Shown: piece after piece, positions 54,857-62,547 of the stretch
How the letters are laid out: the number at the start of each line of letters is the position of its first letter
Position numbering within the stretch: position 1 is the first letter of the stretch
Source: Chitinophaga sancti
GTDB lineage: Bacteria; Bacteroidota; Bacteroidia; Chitinophagales; Chitinophagaceae
Assembly (NCBI RefSeq): GCF_034087045.1
Contig: NZ_CP139247.1
Coordinates: 4,862,001-4,926,000 of the forward strand
Direction of reading: 5' to 3'
DNA length: 64,000 nt
The notes under the pieces: model-generated
Database searches by the model: none
Told to the model about the DNA's origin: nothing
What the model saw: only the letters and a program-made list of their open reading frames with translations
Made by a program: the position numbers and the translations under genes

Positions 54857-55105
54857 ATGCAATGCTACGAGTATTTAGTGATCAGCTTCCAGGCATTACT
54901 TTATAAAGCCACACTGCCTGCAAAGTATTACCTGTTTAAGGCCTGTAATACTAACGAGAGCGGTTGTGCTGATTTACCGGGTTCATTTTATACTACGCAA
55001 ATGGGTTATAAAAATCCCATAGAGGTGCAGGACGATGCAGAGCTGGAAAAAGAGTTTAACACCATTGCAGCAGAGATCAACACTGCAATGCTGAACGCGC
55101 TTTGA
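54857..55105 (+). CDS. Small unknown ORF in the arsenic operon
   Basis: The product has 82 residues, starting 3 bp after the arsM stop. Its first 30 residues ([20 protein letters not shown]) look unlike a normal N-terminus. The second half ([20 protein letters not shown] and [20 protein letters not shown]) has the composition of a real protein end. It may be a small arsenic-operon protein or the surviving C-terminal end of a larger deleted gene. I do not recognise it. Confidence 0.45.
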   Translation: MQCYEYLVISFQALLYKATLPAKYYLFKACNTNESGCADLPGSFYTTQMGYKNPIEVQDDAELEKEFNTIAAEINTAMLNAL

Positions 55106-55154
55106 TAACATTGCAGTAAAACGGATTTTGTATATAGACATAACAACGAACAGC

Positions 55155-56231
55155 ATGAGTGCAAATAATTGTGCCCCGGCACATGAACGCAAAAGATTGA
55201 GTTTCCTAGACAGGTATTTAACCCTATGGATTTTCCTGGCTATGGCCGTGGGTGTAGGTTTGGGTTATTTTGTACCATCCGTCCCTGCTTCCATCAATCA
55301 AATGTCCAGTGGTACTACTAATATACCATTGGCAATAGGTTTAATCCTGATGATGTACCCACCACTGGCAAAAGTCAGGTATGAGAAAATGGGAGAAGTA
55401 TTTAATAACACCAAAGTATTAGGAGCCTCCTTATTCCTGAACTGGATTGTAGGGCCTATCCTGATGTTTGTACTGGCTATTGTATTCCTGCATGGCTATC
55501 CCGAATATATGATCGGTTTAATCCTGATCGGACTTGCCCGTTGTATTGCAATGGTGATTGTTTGGAATGAGCTGGCAGAAGGTAACCGGGAATACGCTGC
55601 CGGCCTGGTAGCTTTAAACAGCATCTTCCAGGTATTACTATACAGCGTATATGCCTATGTATTTATTACTGTACTGCCGCCGTTATTTGGCATGAAAGGG
55701 TTAGCTGTAAATATTACCATCGGTGAAATTGCTAAAAGCGTAGCTATCTATTTAGGGATTCCATTTGCAGCAGGTGTAATAAGCCGCTATACTTTGATAA
55801 AGATTAAAGGAGAAGAGTGGCTGACTACAAAGTTTATTCCTTTTATTTCGCCTATTACCCTGATCGCATTACTGTTTACGATAGTAGTCATGTTCAGTCT
55901 GAAAGGTCAGTTAATAGTGCAGATCCCTATGGATGTGGTACGTATTGCTATACCATTGGTGATCTACTTTGTCGTTATGTTCCTGTTGAGTTTCTTTACA
56001 GGCAAAGCGCTGGGGGCAGACTATGCAAAGAATACTTCCATTGCTTTTACTGCCACCGGCAACAATTTTGAGCTGGCTATTGCCGTAGCCATTGGTGTAT
56101 TTGGCATCAATAGCGGGCAGGCATTTGCAGGGGTGATCGGCCCCTTAGTGGAAGTGCCTGCACTGATTGCATTAGTGAATGTTGCTTTCTGGTTGAGAAA
56201 GAAATATTATCTGAATAACCAGGTAGCTTGA
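55155..56231 (+). CDS. acr3: Arsenite efflux transporter Acr3
   Basis: The ATG at 55155 is used ([20 protein letters not shown]); a TTG nine codons upstream is unlikely. The 358-residue protein has ten membrane helices and the Acr3 signatures [33 protein letters not shown] and the essential-Cys segment [19 protein letters not shown], plus [20 protein letters not shown]. It exports As(III) from the cytoplasm using the proton motive force. Confidence 0.95.
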   Translation: MSANNCAPAHERKRLSFLDRYLTLWIFLAMAVGVGLGYFVPSVPASINQMSSGTTNIPLAIGLILMMYPPLAKVRYEKMGEVFNNTKVLGASLFLNWIVGPILMFVLAIVFLHGYPEYMIGLILIGLARCIAMVIVWNELAEGNREYAAGLVALNSIFQVLLYSVYAYVFITVLPPLFGMKGLAVNITIGEIAKSVAIYLGIPFAAGVISRYTLIKIKGEEWLTTKFIPFISPITLIALLFTIVVMFSLKGQLIVQIPMDVVRIAIPLVIYFVVMFLLSFFTGKALGADYAKNTSIAFTATGNNFELAIAVAIGVFGINSGQAFAGVIGPLVEVPALIALVNVAFWLRKKYYLNNQVA

Positions 56232-56259
56232 TAATCATACTATCAAACCAGTTACATCA

Positions 56260-56964
56260 ATGAAATTAACAGTAATCTTCTTAGGCGTTTTTACATTTGC
56301 CTTATTGTCTTCTTTTACATTATCTAAAGAAAAAACAATGCAACTCTATCCGGCTATTATCGAGTATATCAAAGTCGCAGAGAAAGGGATAGCGAGTATT
56401 CCCGCTGACAGAAAAGAAGCGTTAGATAGCATCGCGGAATACGCAAAACGTAAGTTAAGTGCTGGCAAAGAGGCAAACCTGGTGTTCATTTGTACACATA
56501 ATTCCCGCAGAAGCCACACCGCTCAATTATGGGCTGCTGCTGCAACTGCTTATTATGGTATAGATGGTGTAAACTGTTTTTCCGGCGGCACAGAGGTTAC
56601 TGCATTTAATATGAATGCAGTGAAGGCTTTAACGGATGCCGGCTTTAAGATAGAACCAGTAAAGCCCGGTAAAAACACGGTCTTTGAATCAATGTACGGT
56701 GAAAACATACCTGCTATTACTTCCTTTTCAAAAAGGTATATGGATGCGCCCAACCCGACTTCCAATTTTGCAGCAATAATGACGTGTTCCCATGCTGATG
56801 AATCCTGCCCATTTGTGACAGGTGCTGACGGCAGAATTGCTGTGCCTTATGACGATCCAAAGGCTGCCGATGGTACGCCACAACAGGATGCTGTTTATAA
56901 GGAAAGATGCCTGCAAATTGCAACGGAGGTATTATACGTTTTCGCTCAATTGAAGAAAAACTAA
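56260..56964 (+). CDS. Low-molecular-weight phosphatase-type arsenate reductase
   Basis: The 234-residue protein has the LMW-PTP P-loop CTHNSRRS (C78, R83 or R84, S85) after LVFICTHNS, a later Cys in MTCSHADESCPF that can serve the reductase cycle, and VPYDDPKAADGTP near the end. It belongs to the Bacteroidota phosphatase-like arsenate reductases. The first 22 residues (MKLTVIFLGVFTFALLSSFT) look like a signal peptide, which would place a normally cytoplasmic enzyme in the periplasm; an ATG at 56338 (MQLYPAIIEYI) would give a cytoplasmic 208-residue form. Which start is used cannot be settled from sequence. Confidence 0.82.
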   Translation: MKLTVIFLGVFTFALLSSFTLSKEKTMQLYPAIIEYIKVAEKGIASIPADRKEALDSIAEYAKRKLSAGKEANLVFICTHNSRRSHTAQLWAAAATAYYGIDGVNCFSGGTEVTAFNMNAVKALTDAGFKIEPVKPGKNTVFESMYGENIPAITSFSKRYMDAPNPTSNFAAIMTCSHADESCPFVTGADGRIAVPYDDPKAADGTPQQDAVYKERCLQIATEVLYVFAQLKKN

Positions 56965-56980
56965 CCTCTATATAAAAATT

Positions 56981-57754
56981 ATGAAGATTGCATTATTCAG
57001 TGATATACACGCCAACCTGCCTGCATTAGAGGCATTTTTTAAAGACGTTGAAACCAAAAAGCCAGACGCCATTTATTGCTTAGGTGATTTGGTTGGGTAT
57101 AATATCTGGCCTAATGAAGTGATAAATGAAATACGCAAGCGTGGTATTCCCACCATTGCCGGGAACTATGATTTTGGCATTGGCAGAACAAGCAACGATT
57201 GCGGCTGTGCTTACAAAACAGATGATGAAAAGGCCAACGGCAGTGTTTCTATCTCTTACACCAACGAAATAGTAAAAGAGGATGAACGGAGGTATCTGCG
57301 TACCCTGCCTGCTCATATTAGAGTAGAGTTCCAGTTAAACAATGATAAGCTGAATCTGCTGCTGGTACATGGTAGCCCCCGTAAAATAAACGAATACCTG
57401 TTTGAAGACAGGGACGAAAAAAGCATGTTGCGTATCATGGTGGATGCCGATGCAGACATTATGTGTTTTGGGCATACGCATAAACCTTACCACCGCATTT
57501 TACCAGCTGTACCGGAGGAAAACCAGCACTACAGACACGCTATTAACATTGGCTCCGTTGGTAAGCCGAAAGACGGTGACCAACGCGGCGGCTATGTATT
57601 ACTACACATCAACGAAGACAGCAGCATTTTTAATAAAGAGGCCGTACAAGTGGAGTTTGTGCGTTTTGAATATGATGTAGAGAAAGCGGCCAAAGCTGTA
57701 GAAGATAGCCCGCTACCGAATGCCTATGCGGAAAGTTTACGGAAAGGTGTATAA
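56981..57754 (+). CDS. Calcineurin-like metallophosphoesterase (first of a tandem pair)
   Basis: The 257-residue protein has the metal-binding set of the MJ0936/YfcE-type superfamily: FSDIHANLPAL (D-x-H), CLGDLVGYNIWP (GDxVG), IAGNYDF where the usual GNHD His is replaced by Tyr, LLLVHGSPR and CFGHTHKPYHR. It probably cleaves a phosphodiester or phosphomonoester. It lies 17 bp after the arsenate reductase, in the same operon. The GNYD change in a metal-site residue may alter activity, whereas the next paralogue keeps GNHD. Confidence 0.88.
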   Translation: MKIALFSDIHANLPALEAFFKDVETKKPDAIYCLGDLVGYNIWPNEVINEIRKRGIPTIAGNYDFGIGRTSNDCGCAYKTDDEKANGSVSISYTNEIVKEDERRYLRTLPAHIRVEFQLNNDKLNLLLVHGSPRKINEYLFEDRDEKSMLRIMVDADADIMCFGHTHKPYHRILPAVPEENQHYRHAINIGSVGKPKDGDQRGGYVLLHINEDSSIFNKEAVQVEFVRFEYDVEKAAKAVEDSPLPNAYAESLRKGV

Positions 57755-57765
57755 CTCATTATTAT

Positions 57766-57796
57766 CGAAAGCCCCTCATATGAATAGGGGCTTTCG
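57766..57796 (+). terminator. Hairpin between the two metallophosphoesterase genes
   Basis: CGAAAGCCCCT (57766-57776) pairs perfectly with AGGGGCTTTCG (57786-57796). No U-tract follows, so it may only partly stop transcription before the second gene, whose ATG is 18 bp on. Confidence 0.55.
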
Positions 57797-57813
57797 TCAA
57801 AAAAAGCCCCTTT

Positions 57814-58566
57814 ATGACTATTGCGCTGTTTAGTGACATTCACGCCAATCTTCCTGCTTTAACAGCTTTTTTCGAGAGCGTAGACAAGAAAAAGCCGGAT
57901 GCCATTTATTGCTTAGGCGATCTTGTAGGATACAACATCTGGCCTAATGAAGTTATAGACGCCATCCGCTCCCGTAACATTGCCACCATTGCAGGCAACC
58001 ATGATCTGAAAGTAAGTAAGTCGTACATGGAAGAAGGAATGACGATTAAAGATCTGGGAAAGAATTACGCTTACGAAATAGTAAGCGATAGTGGCAAGGA
58101 GTTCCTGAAAACCCTGCCAGCTCATTTACGCCTGGAGTTTCAGTTGAAAAACAGGGAAATGGTTTTGCTGATGGTACACGGTAGCCCTAAAAGCGTGAAT
58201 GAATATTTATTGGAGGACATGGAAGAGGAAGCCATTGCCGGACAGTTAAACGATGCAGGGGCAGATATTCTTTGTTTTGGTCATAGCCATAAGCCATATC
58301 ACCGGGTTGTACCTGTAGAAGCTAAAGAAGGCCTTACTCATTATAAGCACGCTATAAACATTGGTTCCGTAGGTAAGCCGAAAGATGGTGACCCAAGAGG
58401 TTGTTATGTGTTGCTGGATATCCATGAGAATAGTAGTGTGCTGTATCCTGAATCTATCCAGGTACAATTTATACGCTTTGACTATGATATTGACGCAGCC
58501 GCGCAGGCTGTTGTTGATAGCCCACTGCCGGACGAATTTGCAGAAAAGCTAAGGTTGGCTAAATAG
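57814..58566 (+). CDS. Calcineurin-like metallophosphoesterase (second of a tandem pair)
   Basis: The 250-residue paralogue is clearly related to the preceding protein over its full length. It has FSDIHANLPAL, CLGDLVGYNIWPNEVID, the complete IAGNHDLKV, LLMVHGSPKSVNEYL and CFGHSHKPYHRV. The pair arose by tandem duplication. This copy keeps the canonical His in GNHD and is the more likely fully active enzyme. It ends the arsenic operon, with a terminator right after it. Confidence 0.9.
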   Translation: MTIALFSDIHANLPALTAFFESVDKKKPDAIYCLGDLVGYNIWPNEVIDAIRSRNIATIAGNHDLKVSKSYMEEGMTIKDLGKNYAYEIVSDSGKEFLKTLPAHLRLEFQLKNREMVLLMVHGSPKSVNEYLLEDMEEEAIAGQLNDAGADILCFGHSHKPYHRVVPVEAKEGLTHYKHAINIGSVGKPKDGDPRGCYVLLDIHENSSVLYPESIQVQFIRFDYDIDAAAQAVVDSPLPDEFAEKLRLAK

Positions 58567-58573
58567 GCATCAA

Positions 58574-58604
58574 AAAGAGGTCGGTACCAGGTCCGACTTT
58601 TTTT
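58574..58604 (+). terminator. Terminator of the arsenic/metallophosphoesterase operon
   Basis: A stem of about 11 pairs (GGTCGG core with CCGAC, extended by A-T and G-T pairs) runs directly into seven Ts, the form of an intrinsic terminator, 8 bp after the last stop. Confidence 0.8.
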
Positions 58605-58674
58605 ATTAACAGGTGTTTTTATTTGCTTGAACCATAGAATGCAACGGGGGAGGGATAGGGCGGCGACAGCTTGC

Positions 58675-58989
58675 TCAATGATTATGAAATGTTCTTGGCT
58701 CATAATCCCTGTAATCAGCGTTTATCTCATCTGCCAGTTCTACCAGTGTTTCAGCGAGGTAGGAGCCGTGGTAATCATTATGATGAAGAAATACTTCAGC
58801 TACCCAATAGCCAAGGGTGTCGTCGAACCATACTATCCCTACGAAATGGGGTGCAAGGTAAAGGGCATATTCATGCCGGCCTTTTATCAGCTTTTCTATT
58901 TCATAATCAATTTTATAGTTAAATCTGGATATGATGGGTTCATTGGAAAATAAAAGGAAGTTATTGGGTAATTTGAGGGTTGTTTTCAT
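58675..58989 (-). CDS. Unknown 104-residue protein
   Basis: The product starts MKTTLKLPNNFLLFSNEPII and contains LAPHFVGIVWFDDTLGYWVA and LVELADEINADYRDYE. It is acidic, compact and without signal or membrane helix. I know no family. Small acidic orphan proteins of this kind often prove to be immunity proteins of polymorphic toxins, and decayed coding pieces lie nearby, but that is only a guess. Antisense frames over it look like shadows. Confidence 0.55.
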   Translation of the reverse strand: MKTTLKLPNNFLLFSNEPIISRFNYKIDYEIEKLIKGRHEYALYLAPHFVGIVWFDDTLGYWVAEVFLHHNDYHGSYLAETLVELADEINADYRDYEPRTFHNH

Positions 58990-59054
58990 AATATTAAAAA
59001 TATGTAATGCTACATGAAACCAGGCTGCAGTTTAGCCGCTTCCATTCTTTTAAA

Positions 59055-59423
59055 TTATAACAGTATTTTTTCTACAGTTTCAGCAAGAATTTTTATGGTA
59101 CCTCCAGTAGAATTCGTTTCGATTATGTAACAATTTATTTTTTTGCTGGCTAAAACTCCTTTTGCTTTTTGATAGAAATTGATAAGATCAGGATCTTCCT
59201 GGATAGCTATACCGGCGTTTAAAATGGTTTCATCTGCAATAATGCCGAAGTTTAAAGTGGCCTTAAATAAATATACATCCTTAAATATAATTTTTGATGC
59301 AGGTTCATCATACCAGTCAATAGTCATTTCAACTGTATCAACATTTCCTGGATCACTTCTATCAATGAAGATATTCTTTATTATAGAATCATGCCAGGAG
59401 CAATTATTAAAATCAAAATTCAT
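59055..59423 (-). CDS. Unknown 122-residue protein, possibly immunity-like
   Basis: The product starts MNFDFNNCSWHDSIIKNIFI and continues as an acidic alpha/beta protein (VEMTIDWYDEPASKIIFKDV, DETILNAGIAIQEDPD). The opening HDS-x-I-x-x-I pattern with a following beta-rich body resembles small immunity-type proteins I have seen, but I cannot name the family. The codon pattern is normal and the start codon clear. It may be part of a decayed toxin/immunity patch. Confidence 0.55.
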   Translation of the reverse strand: MNFDFNNCSWHDSIIKNIFIDRSDPGNVDTVEMTIDWYDEPASKIIFKDVYLFKATLNFGIIADETILNAGIAIQEDPDLINFYQKAKGVLASKKINCYIIETNSTGGTIKILAETVEKILL

Positions 59424-59523
59424 AATGTAGTTTATTCATTTGTTTAAACAGCTGACCTTCTCCTGGATTTATTCGTGAAATACAGCCAATGGTTATGATC
59501 AGTGTTAACTTAGGAGAGCAGGA

Positions 59524-59685
59524 TCATTTTTCCTCGTAAAAATTCTCATTAAGTAAATATCCTGTACTTCTTCCCCCTGATCCATCATTTATCAGGATAT
59601 TTCGATCTATTAAGTTTTGTATATCGCGAATGGCGGTATCATGACAGCACCTGGCGATCTTCCCCCATTTGGAAGAGGTAAAATC
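59524..59685 (-). pseudogene. Relic of the C-terminal winged-helix domain of a Fic-family protein
   Basis: Between two stops this frame reads 53 residues: DFTSSKWGKIARCCHDTAIR, then DIQNLIDRNILINDGSGGRS, then TGYLL and a short tail. This matches the typical C-terminal wHTH of a common class of Fic proteins (TSSKWAKIxKCSQDTALRDI and GGGRST.Y.L in my memory of the family). The Fic catalytic part is absent upstream. It is not part of the intact Fic gene at 60211-61770, which has a different C-terminus. It overlaps the Cys-rich ORF in another frame. Confidence 0.6.
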
Positions 59686-59873
59686 TTACACAGATTGTTT
59701 TTATCGCAATCAAAGCAGATAAATTCTTTCGCTGCATTATCTCTGATTGCATGGTAACCACAGGCGAGCACATGGCAGTTATAACAACAACCGAATGGAT
59801 GATCTTTTTGTCCTGAAGGATTTGAAAGTACACCAGTTCCTGAAACACTGCACCAATAACAAATTGCGGACAT
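59610..59873 (-). CDS. Truncated Cys-rich, zinc-binding-like protein
   Basis: The 87-codon frame starts MSAICYWCSVSGTGVLSNPS and holds CYWC, CCYNCHVLACGYH and FICFDC, enough Cys/His pairs for one or two zinc sites. After about residue 62 the frame runs into sequence that in another frame encodes the Fic relic, so the last 25 residues are probably nonsense. It looks like the N-terminus of a longer protein cut by a deletion or insertion. Function unknown. Confidence 0.45.
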   Translation of the reverse strand: MSAICYWCSVSGTGVLSNPSGQKDHPFGCCYNCHVLACGYHAIRDNAAKEFICFDCDKNNLCKILPLPNGGRSPGAVMIPPFAIYKT

Positions 59874-60210
59874 ATACTAAATTAAGGTTAAAAATACGCA
59901 AGATTGAGTTGTATTCTATTGTTTTTGCCAATGAATTCAATCTTTTTAAGGAATTCCCATTGTAGCTTTCTTTTTCATCGGGTATTTGAGGCTTTTAGTA
60001 CAAAAACATCCAAATATACAAAAGCTGCTTCTTACTAAGAATTTTACTGTTTCAAAACGCTTATGAACGAACGGTATAGATGTTATAGGTTCAACACTCA
60101 GCTATGAAGGTATTGTGTTATTAAAGTACATAGGTACAGGTTATCGGTGGTTTGCGACAGCGTTGATCTTTGTGTGTTTTTTCAGGCATTGCCGTTAAAT
60201 ATTGACAATG
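59874..60210. other. Non-coding gap before the Fic gene
   Basis: In these 337 bp I see no credible gene, repeat or clear hairpin. A short plus-strand frame ending at 59965 is mainly antisense to the Cys-rich ORF and is not supported. Confidence 0.4.
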
Positions 60211-61770
60211 TTAATTCTCTGATTCCCTGTCTCCCATAAATACCTCTACATATTTATTTTGGATTTCATCGACTTCTTCTTCGCTCAATTCCTTAAACTC
60301 CTTTGATTTGGCTCTTTCGGAAAGCTTGCCATTGCCCTGCTCTAAAAAGCGAACAAGTAACGCGACTGTTTTGTCAGGCATTTCAAAATAGTTATCAAGG
60401 TATTGTTTCATGAGATCATATTTTTCCAGGTAGGTTACTTCCTCCGGAATGGTATGCTCGATGGTTTCCTGCACGCAGCTGTAAAGAAATTCAGCCTGTT
60501 TGGTAGCGTCAAAGTAGCGATACAGATCAGTGGTATCGTTTAACACTGTTACGTTATTATCCTGGGTTGGTTTCCATTCCACTAAATCTATTCGTTGTTG
60601 GGAGAAGCTTTCCAATGCCCGGCGGTATTCATCAAGCCTTTCTAAAATGATAGCGGAAATTGGGAAAATGAAACCTTTACCTACATAGTTTTTATGTAAA
60701 AGTAAATGATGAATCAGATAACGATGAATTCGCCCATTGCCATCTACAAATGGATGTATAAATACGAACCCGAAGGAGATGACCGCAGCAGCAATAACAG
60801 CATCGAAATTAGGGTCTGTTTCCAGTTTTTGATCTGTCTCTATTAAACCATTCATAAGGGATGGGATATCCTCCCATTTTGCAGAAATATGATCAGGGAT
60901 GGGTGTACCATGTCTTCTATCATGCTCTCCGATAAAGCCATGTTGCTCTCTCCAACCCATTTTAGTAAATCTTGGATTGTCTATTACTATTTGTTGTAAC
61001 CGGATCAATTCCTCTTTGGAAATAGGCCTTTGTCCTGCCTGACCAATCGCACGGCCCCATCGTTGTGCACGGTTTTGGGGAGGTGTTTCTCCTTCAATGG
61101 CGTAGGATGCTTTTGAATCTTTTAATAAAAGAAATGCAGCCGTTCTGGCCATTACGTCTGGATGGATCTTCCCGATTATTGTTTTTATTTTGGAGGATAA
61201 GTCTTGTTGAATGAATTTTTCTAAAGCTGGCGTCTTTCTAACCAGCGGGCAAAAATCTCTTACTCCAGGAAGATTGTTGCGGACACGATGTCTTTTCGAT
61301 TGCTTAGGTAAGGAGCCATACTGAAGTTTTTCATCAAGTAAGTCTATGTAGTTACTTATTGATAAATCATCCAGGGGTAACCGGTTATCCATTAACCACT
61401 CGTATAAAAACCATATCCTTCTACTATATTGACTTGTGGGTTCTTTAGAAACAAGGGAGACTATTTCATTGGGTCCTAACTTCTCAAATAATTTTTTAAA
61501 GATAGCCAGGTCGATTCCTTCATATTTAAATGCAAAGGTTAGATGTGCTGAAAGCGTATCTTCGGGTTTGTGACGGGCAGATAAAATCAGCCAGTTTTCT
61601 ATTTCATATTTTATGCGCTTGTGACTAATTAACGCCAGTCGATCAGGAATTGGTACTTCCAGTTTATAAAATTGAATAAGTGCTCCATATCCTACCAGTA
61701 ATCCTTCCTCAGGTGCAATTCTACCGTGAAATGAACTTATAATTATCGAAAAGCCGTTATTACTATCCAT
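60211..61770 (-). CDS. Class II Fic-family AMP-transferase
   Basis: The 519-residue protein has a helical N-terminal region (1-210). The inhibitory motif SYAIEG (222-227) fits [S/T]xxxE[G/N] of class II Fic proteins, where the Glu blocks ATP until displaced. The Fic core (about 230-400) has the active-site loop HPFVDGNGRIHR (339-350) complete with catalytic His. A helical C-terminal region of about 120 residues ends in acidic, Glu-rich sequence. Such enzymes transfer AMP from ATP to Ser/Thr/Tyr of a target. There is no antitoxin partner because inhibition is built in. The target is unknown. It lies among small orphan genes, probably accessory DNA. Confidence 0.9.
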   Translation of the reverse strand: MDSNNGFSIIISSFHGRIAPEEGLLVGYGALIQFYKLEVPIPDRLALISHKRIKYEIENWLILSARHKPEDTLSAHLTFAFKYEGIDLAIFKKLFEKLGPNEIVSLVSKEPTSQYSRRIWFLYEWLMDNRLPLDDLSISNYIDLLDEKLQYGSLPKQSKRHRVRNNLPGVRDFCPLVRKTPALEKFIQQDLSSKIKTIIGKIHPDVMARTAAFLLLKDSKASYAIEGETPPQNRAQRWGRAIGQAGQRPISKEELIRLQQIVIDNPRFTKMGWREQHGFIGEHDRRHGTPIPDHISAKWEDIPSLMNGLIETDQKLETDPNFDAVIAAAVISFGFVFIHPFVDGNGRIHRYLIHHLLLHKNYVGKGFIFPISAIILERLDEYRRALESFSQQRIDLVEWKPTQDNNVTVLNDTTDLYRYFDATKQAEFLYSCVQETIEHTIPEEVTYLEKYDLMKQYLDNYFEMPDKTVALLVRFLEQGNGKLSERAKSKEFKELSEEEVDEIQNKYVEVFMGDRESEN

Positions 61771-61812
61771 TTGAAGACGTTTATTTTGACCAAATTACGG
61801 AAAAATGATTAT

Positions 61813-61861
61813 TTTTTTGGAAAAGTGATTACGAAACGGGCGTTTTTTGGAAAAGTGATTA
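61813..61861. repeat. Exact 19-bp direct repeat upstream of the Fic gene
   Basis: TTTTTTGGAAAAGTGATTA occurs at 61813-61831 and again at 61843-61861, exactly 30 bp apart (about three helical turns). The pair begins 43 bp upstream of the Fic start codon. It could be a pair of regulator sites or a relic of a duplication at the edge of the accessory patch. Confidence 0.7.
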
Positions 61862-62336
61862 TTGTTGTTGGCGATTAGTGGGACGATTGCAGGGCTGCCG
61901 GTTGCAGTGCCTGCGTTGGTGACACAGATTGCGGGATACCTGGCTGTGGCAGGGACTGTGATGAGTGGAATTAGCCAGGCAAAGGTGGATGGCGGCAATA
62001 TGGCTAAAAGTAGATGAGATGAATACAGGCGGGTTGTTAGCCGGTTGTTGGTGTGGTGAAGTTCTCTGTGTTTGCAGGGGCCTTTGTTGTATAATGATCT
62101 TGAGTTGAACGATGGGGGGAATAAGTATTATTGGAAAAATAAGTATAAGGTTGCTTCCAAAGAGGTTTAAGAAGCTACTTTCATCATTATATGGATTTGG
62201 CAGGTCAGACTATACTTTATATCAGTACAATGACAGGTATCACGCTACAGGTATTGATGGTTACTATAGGGTGATTATTTTATTTTCGCTGGCGATAAAG
62301 ATAGTTATTAAACATACAAATGCCGCTGCTAAATAA
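61859..62336 (+). pseudogene. Decayed coding remnants (membrane segment plus frameshifted C-terminus)
   Basis: Three plus-strand pieces in different frames have protein-like composition. 61859-62017 encodes a hydrophobic Gly/Ala/Val helix pair with GTIAGLPVAVPALVTQIAGY and ends GGNMAKSR. 62060-62170 contains LLYNDLELNDGGNKYYWKNK. A frame ending at 62336 has RFKKLLSSLYGFGRSDYTLY and then YHATGIDGYY. The order and strand suggest the 3' end of one or two disrupted genes, perhaps of a large toxin or prophage-type protein. I cannot name them. A terminator follows immediately. Confidence 0.4.
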
Positions 62337-62354
62337 TTAACAGCGGCAATTTTT
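62321..62354 (+). terminator. Terminator after the decayed coding remnants
   Basis: TGCCGCTG (62321-62328) pairs with CAGCGGCA (62341-62348) around a 12-base loop and is followed by ATTTTTT. It overlaps the last codons of the plus-strand remnant frame, supporting the view that a real gene once ended there. Confidence 0.75.
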
Positions 62355-62373
62355 TCATCCGTAAAATGATTGA

Positions 62374-62541
62374 CTAATACAATCCTTTAATAAAGAGATA
62401 TTCTTTTTCTTCTTTCAGTTTTACCTTTGAAATTGCTGCATCTTTCTGTAATAAGAGGATTTTTGTGTAAATGATGATCAGCTGGCGTACTATCGCTCCC
62501 AGCAACAGTATTGAAGCTATTACAAAAACTGGCGTGGTCAT
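62374..62541 (-). CDS. 55-residue membrane protein behind the cytochrome c gene
   Basis: The ORF begins MTTPVFVIASILLLGAIVRQ, has one membrane helix (about 4-27), and continues with a Lys/Glu-rich cytoplasmic tail (VKLKEEKEYLFIKGLY). It starts 6 bp after the stop of the membrane cytochrome gene on the same strand, so the two are co-transcribed. The size resembles accessory subunits of respiratory membrane complexes such as CydX-like peptides. I know no family name. The downstream 30 bp carry the opposite-strand terminator. Confidence 0.6.
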   Translation of the reverse strand: MTTPVFVIASILLLGAIVRQLIIIYTKILLLQKDAAISKVKLKEEKEYLFIKGLY

Positions 62542-62547
62542 AAAGAA

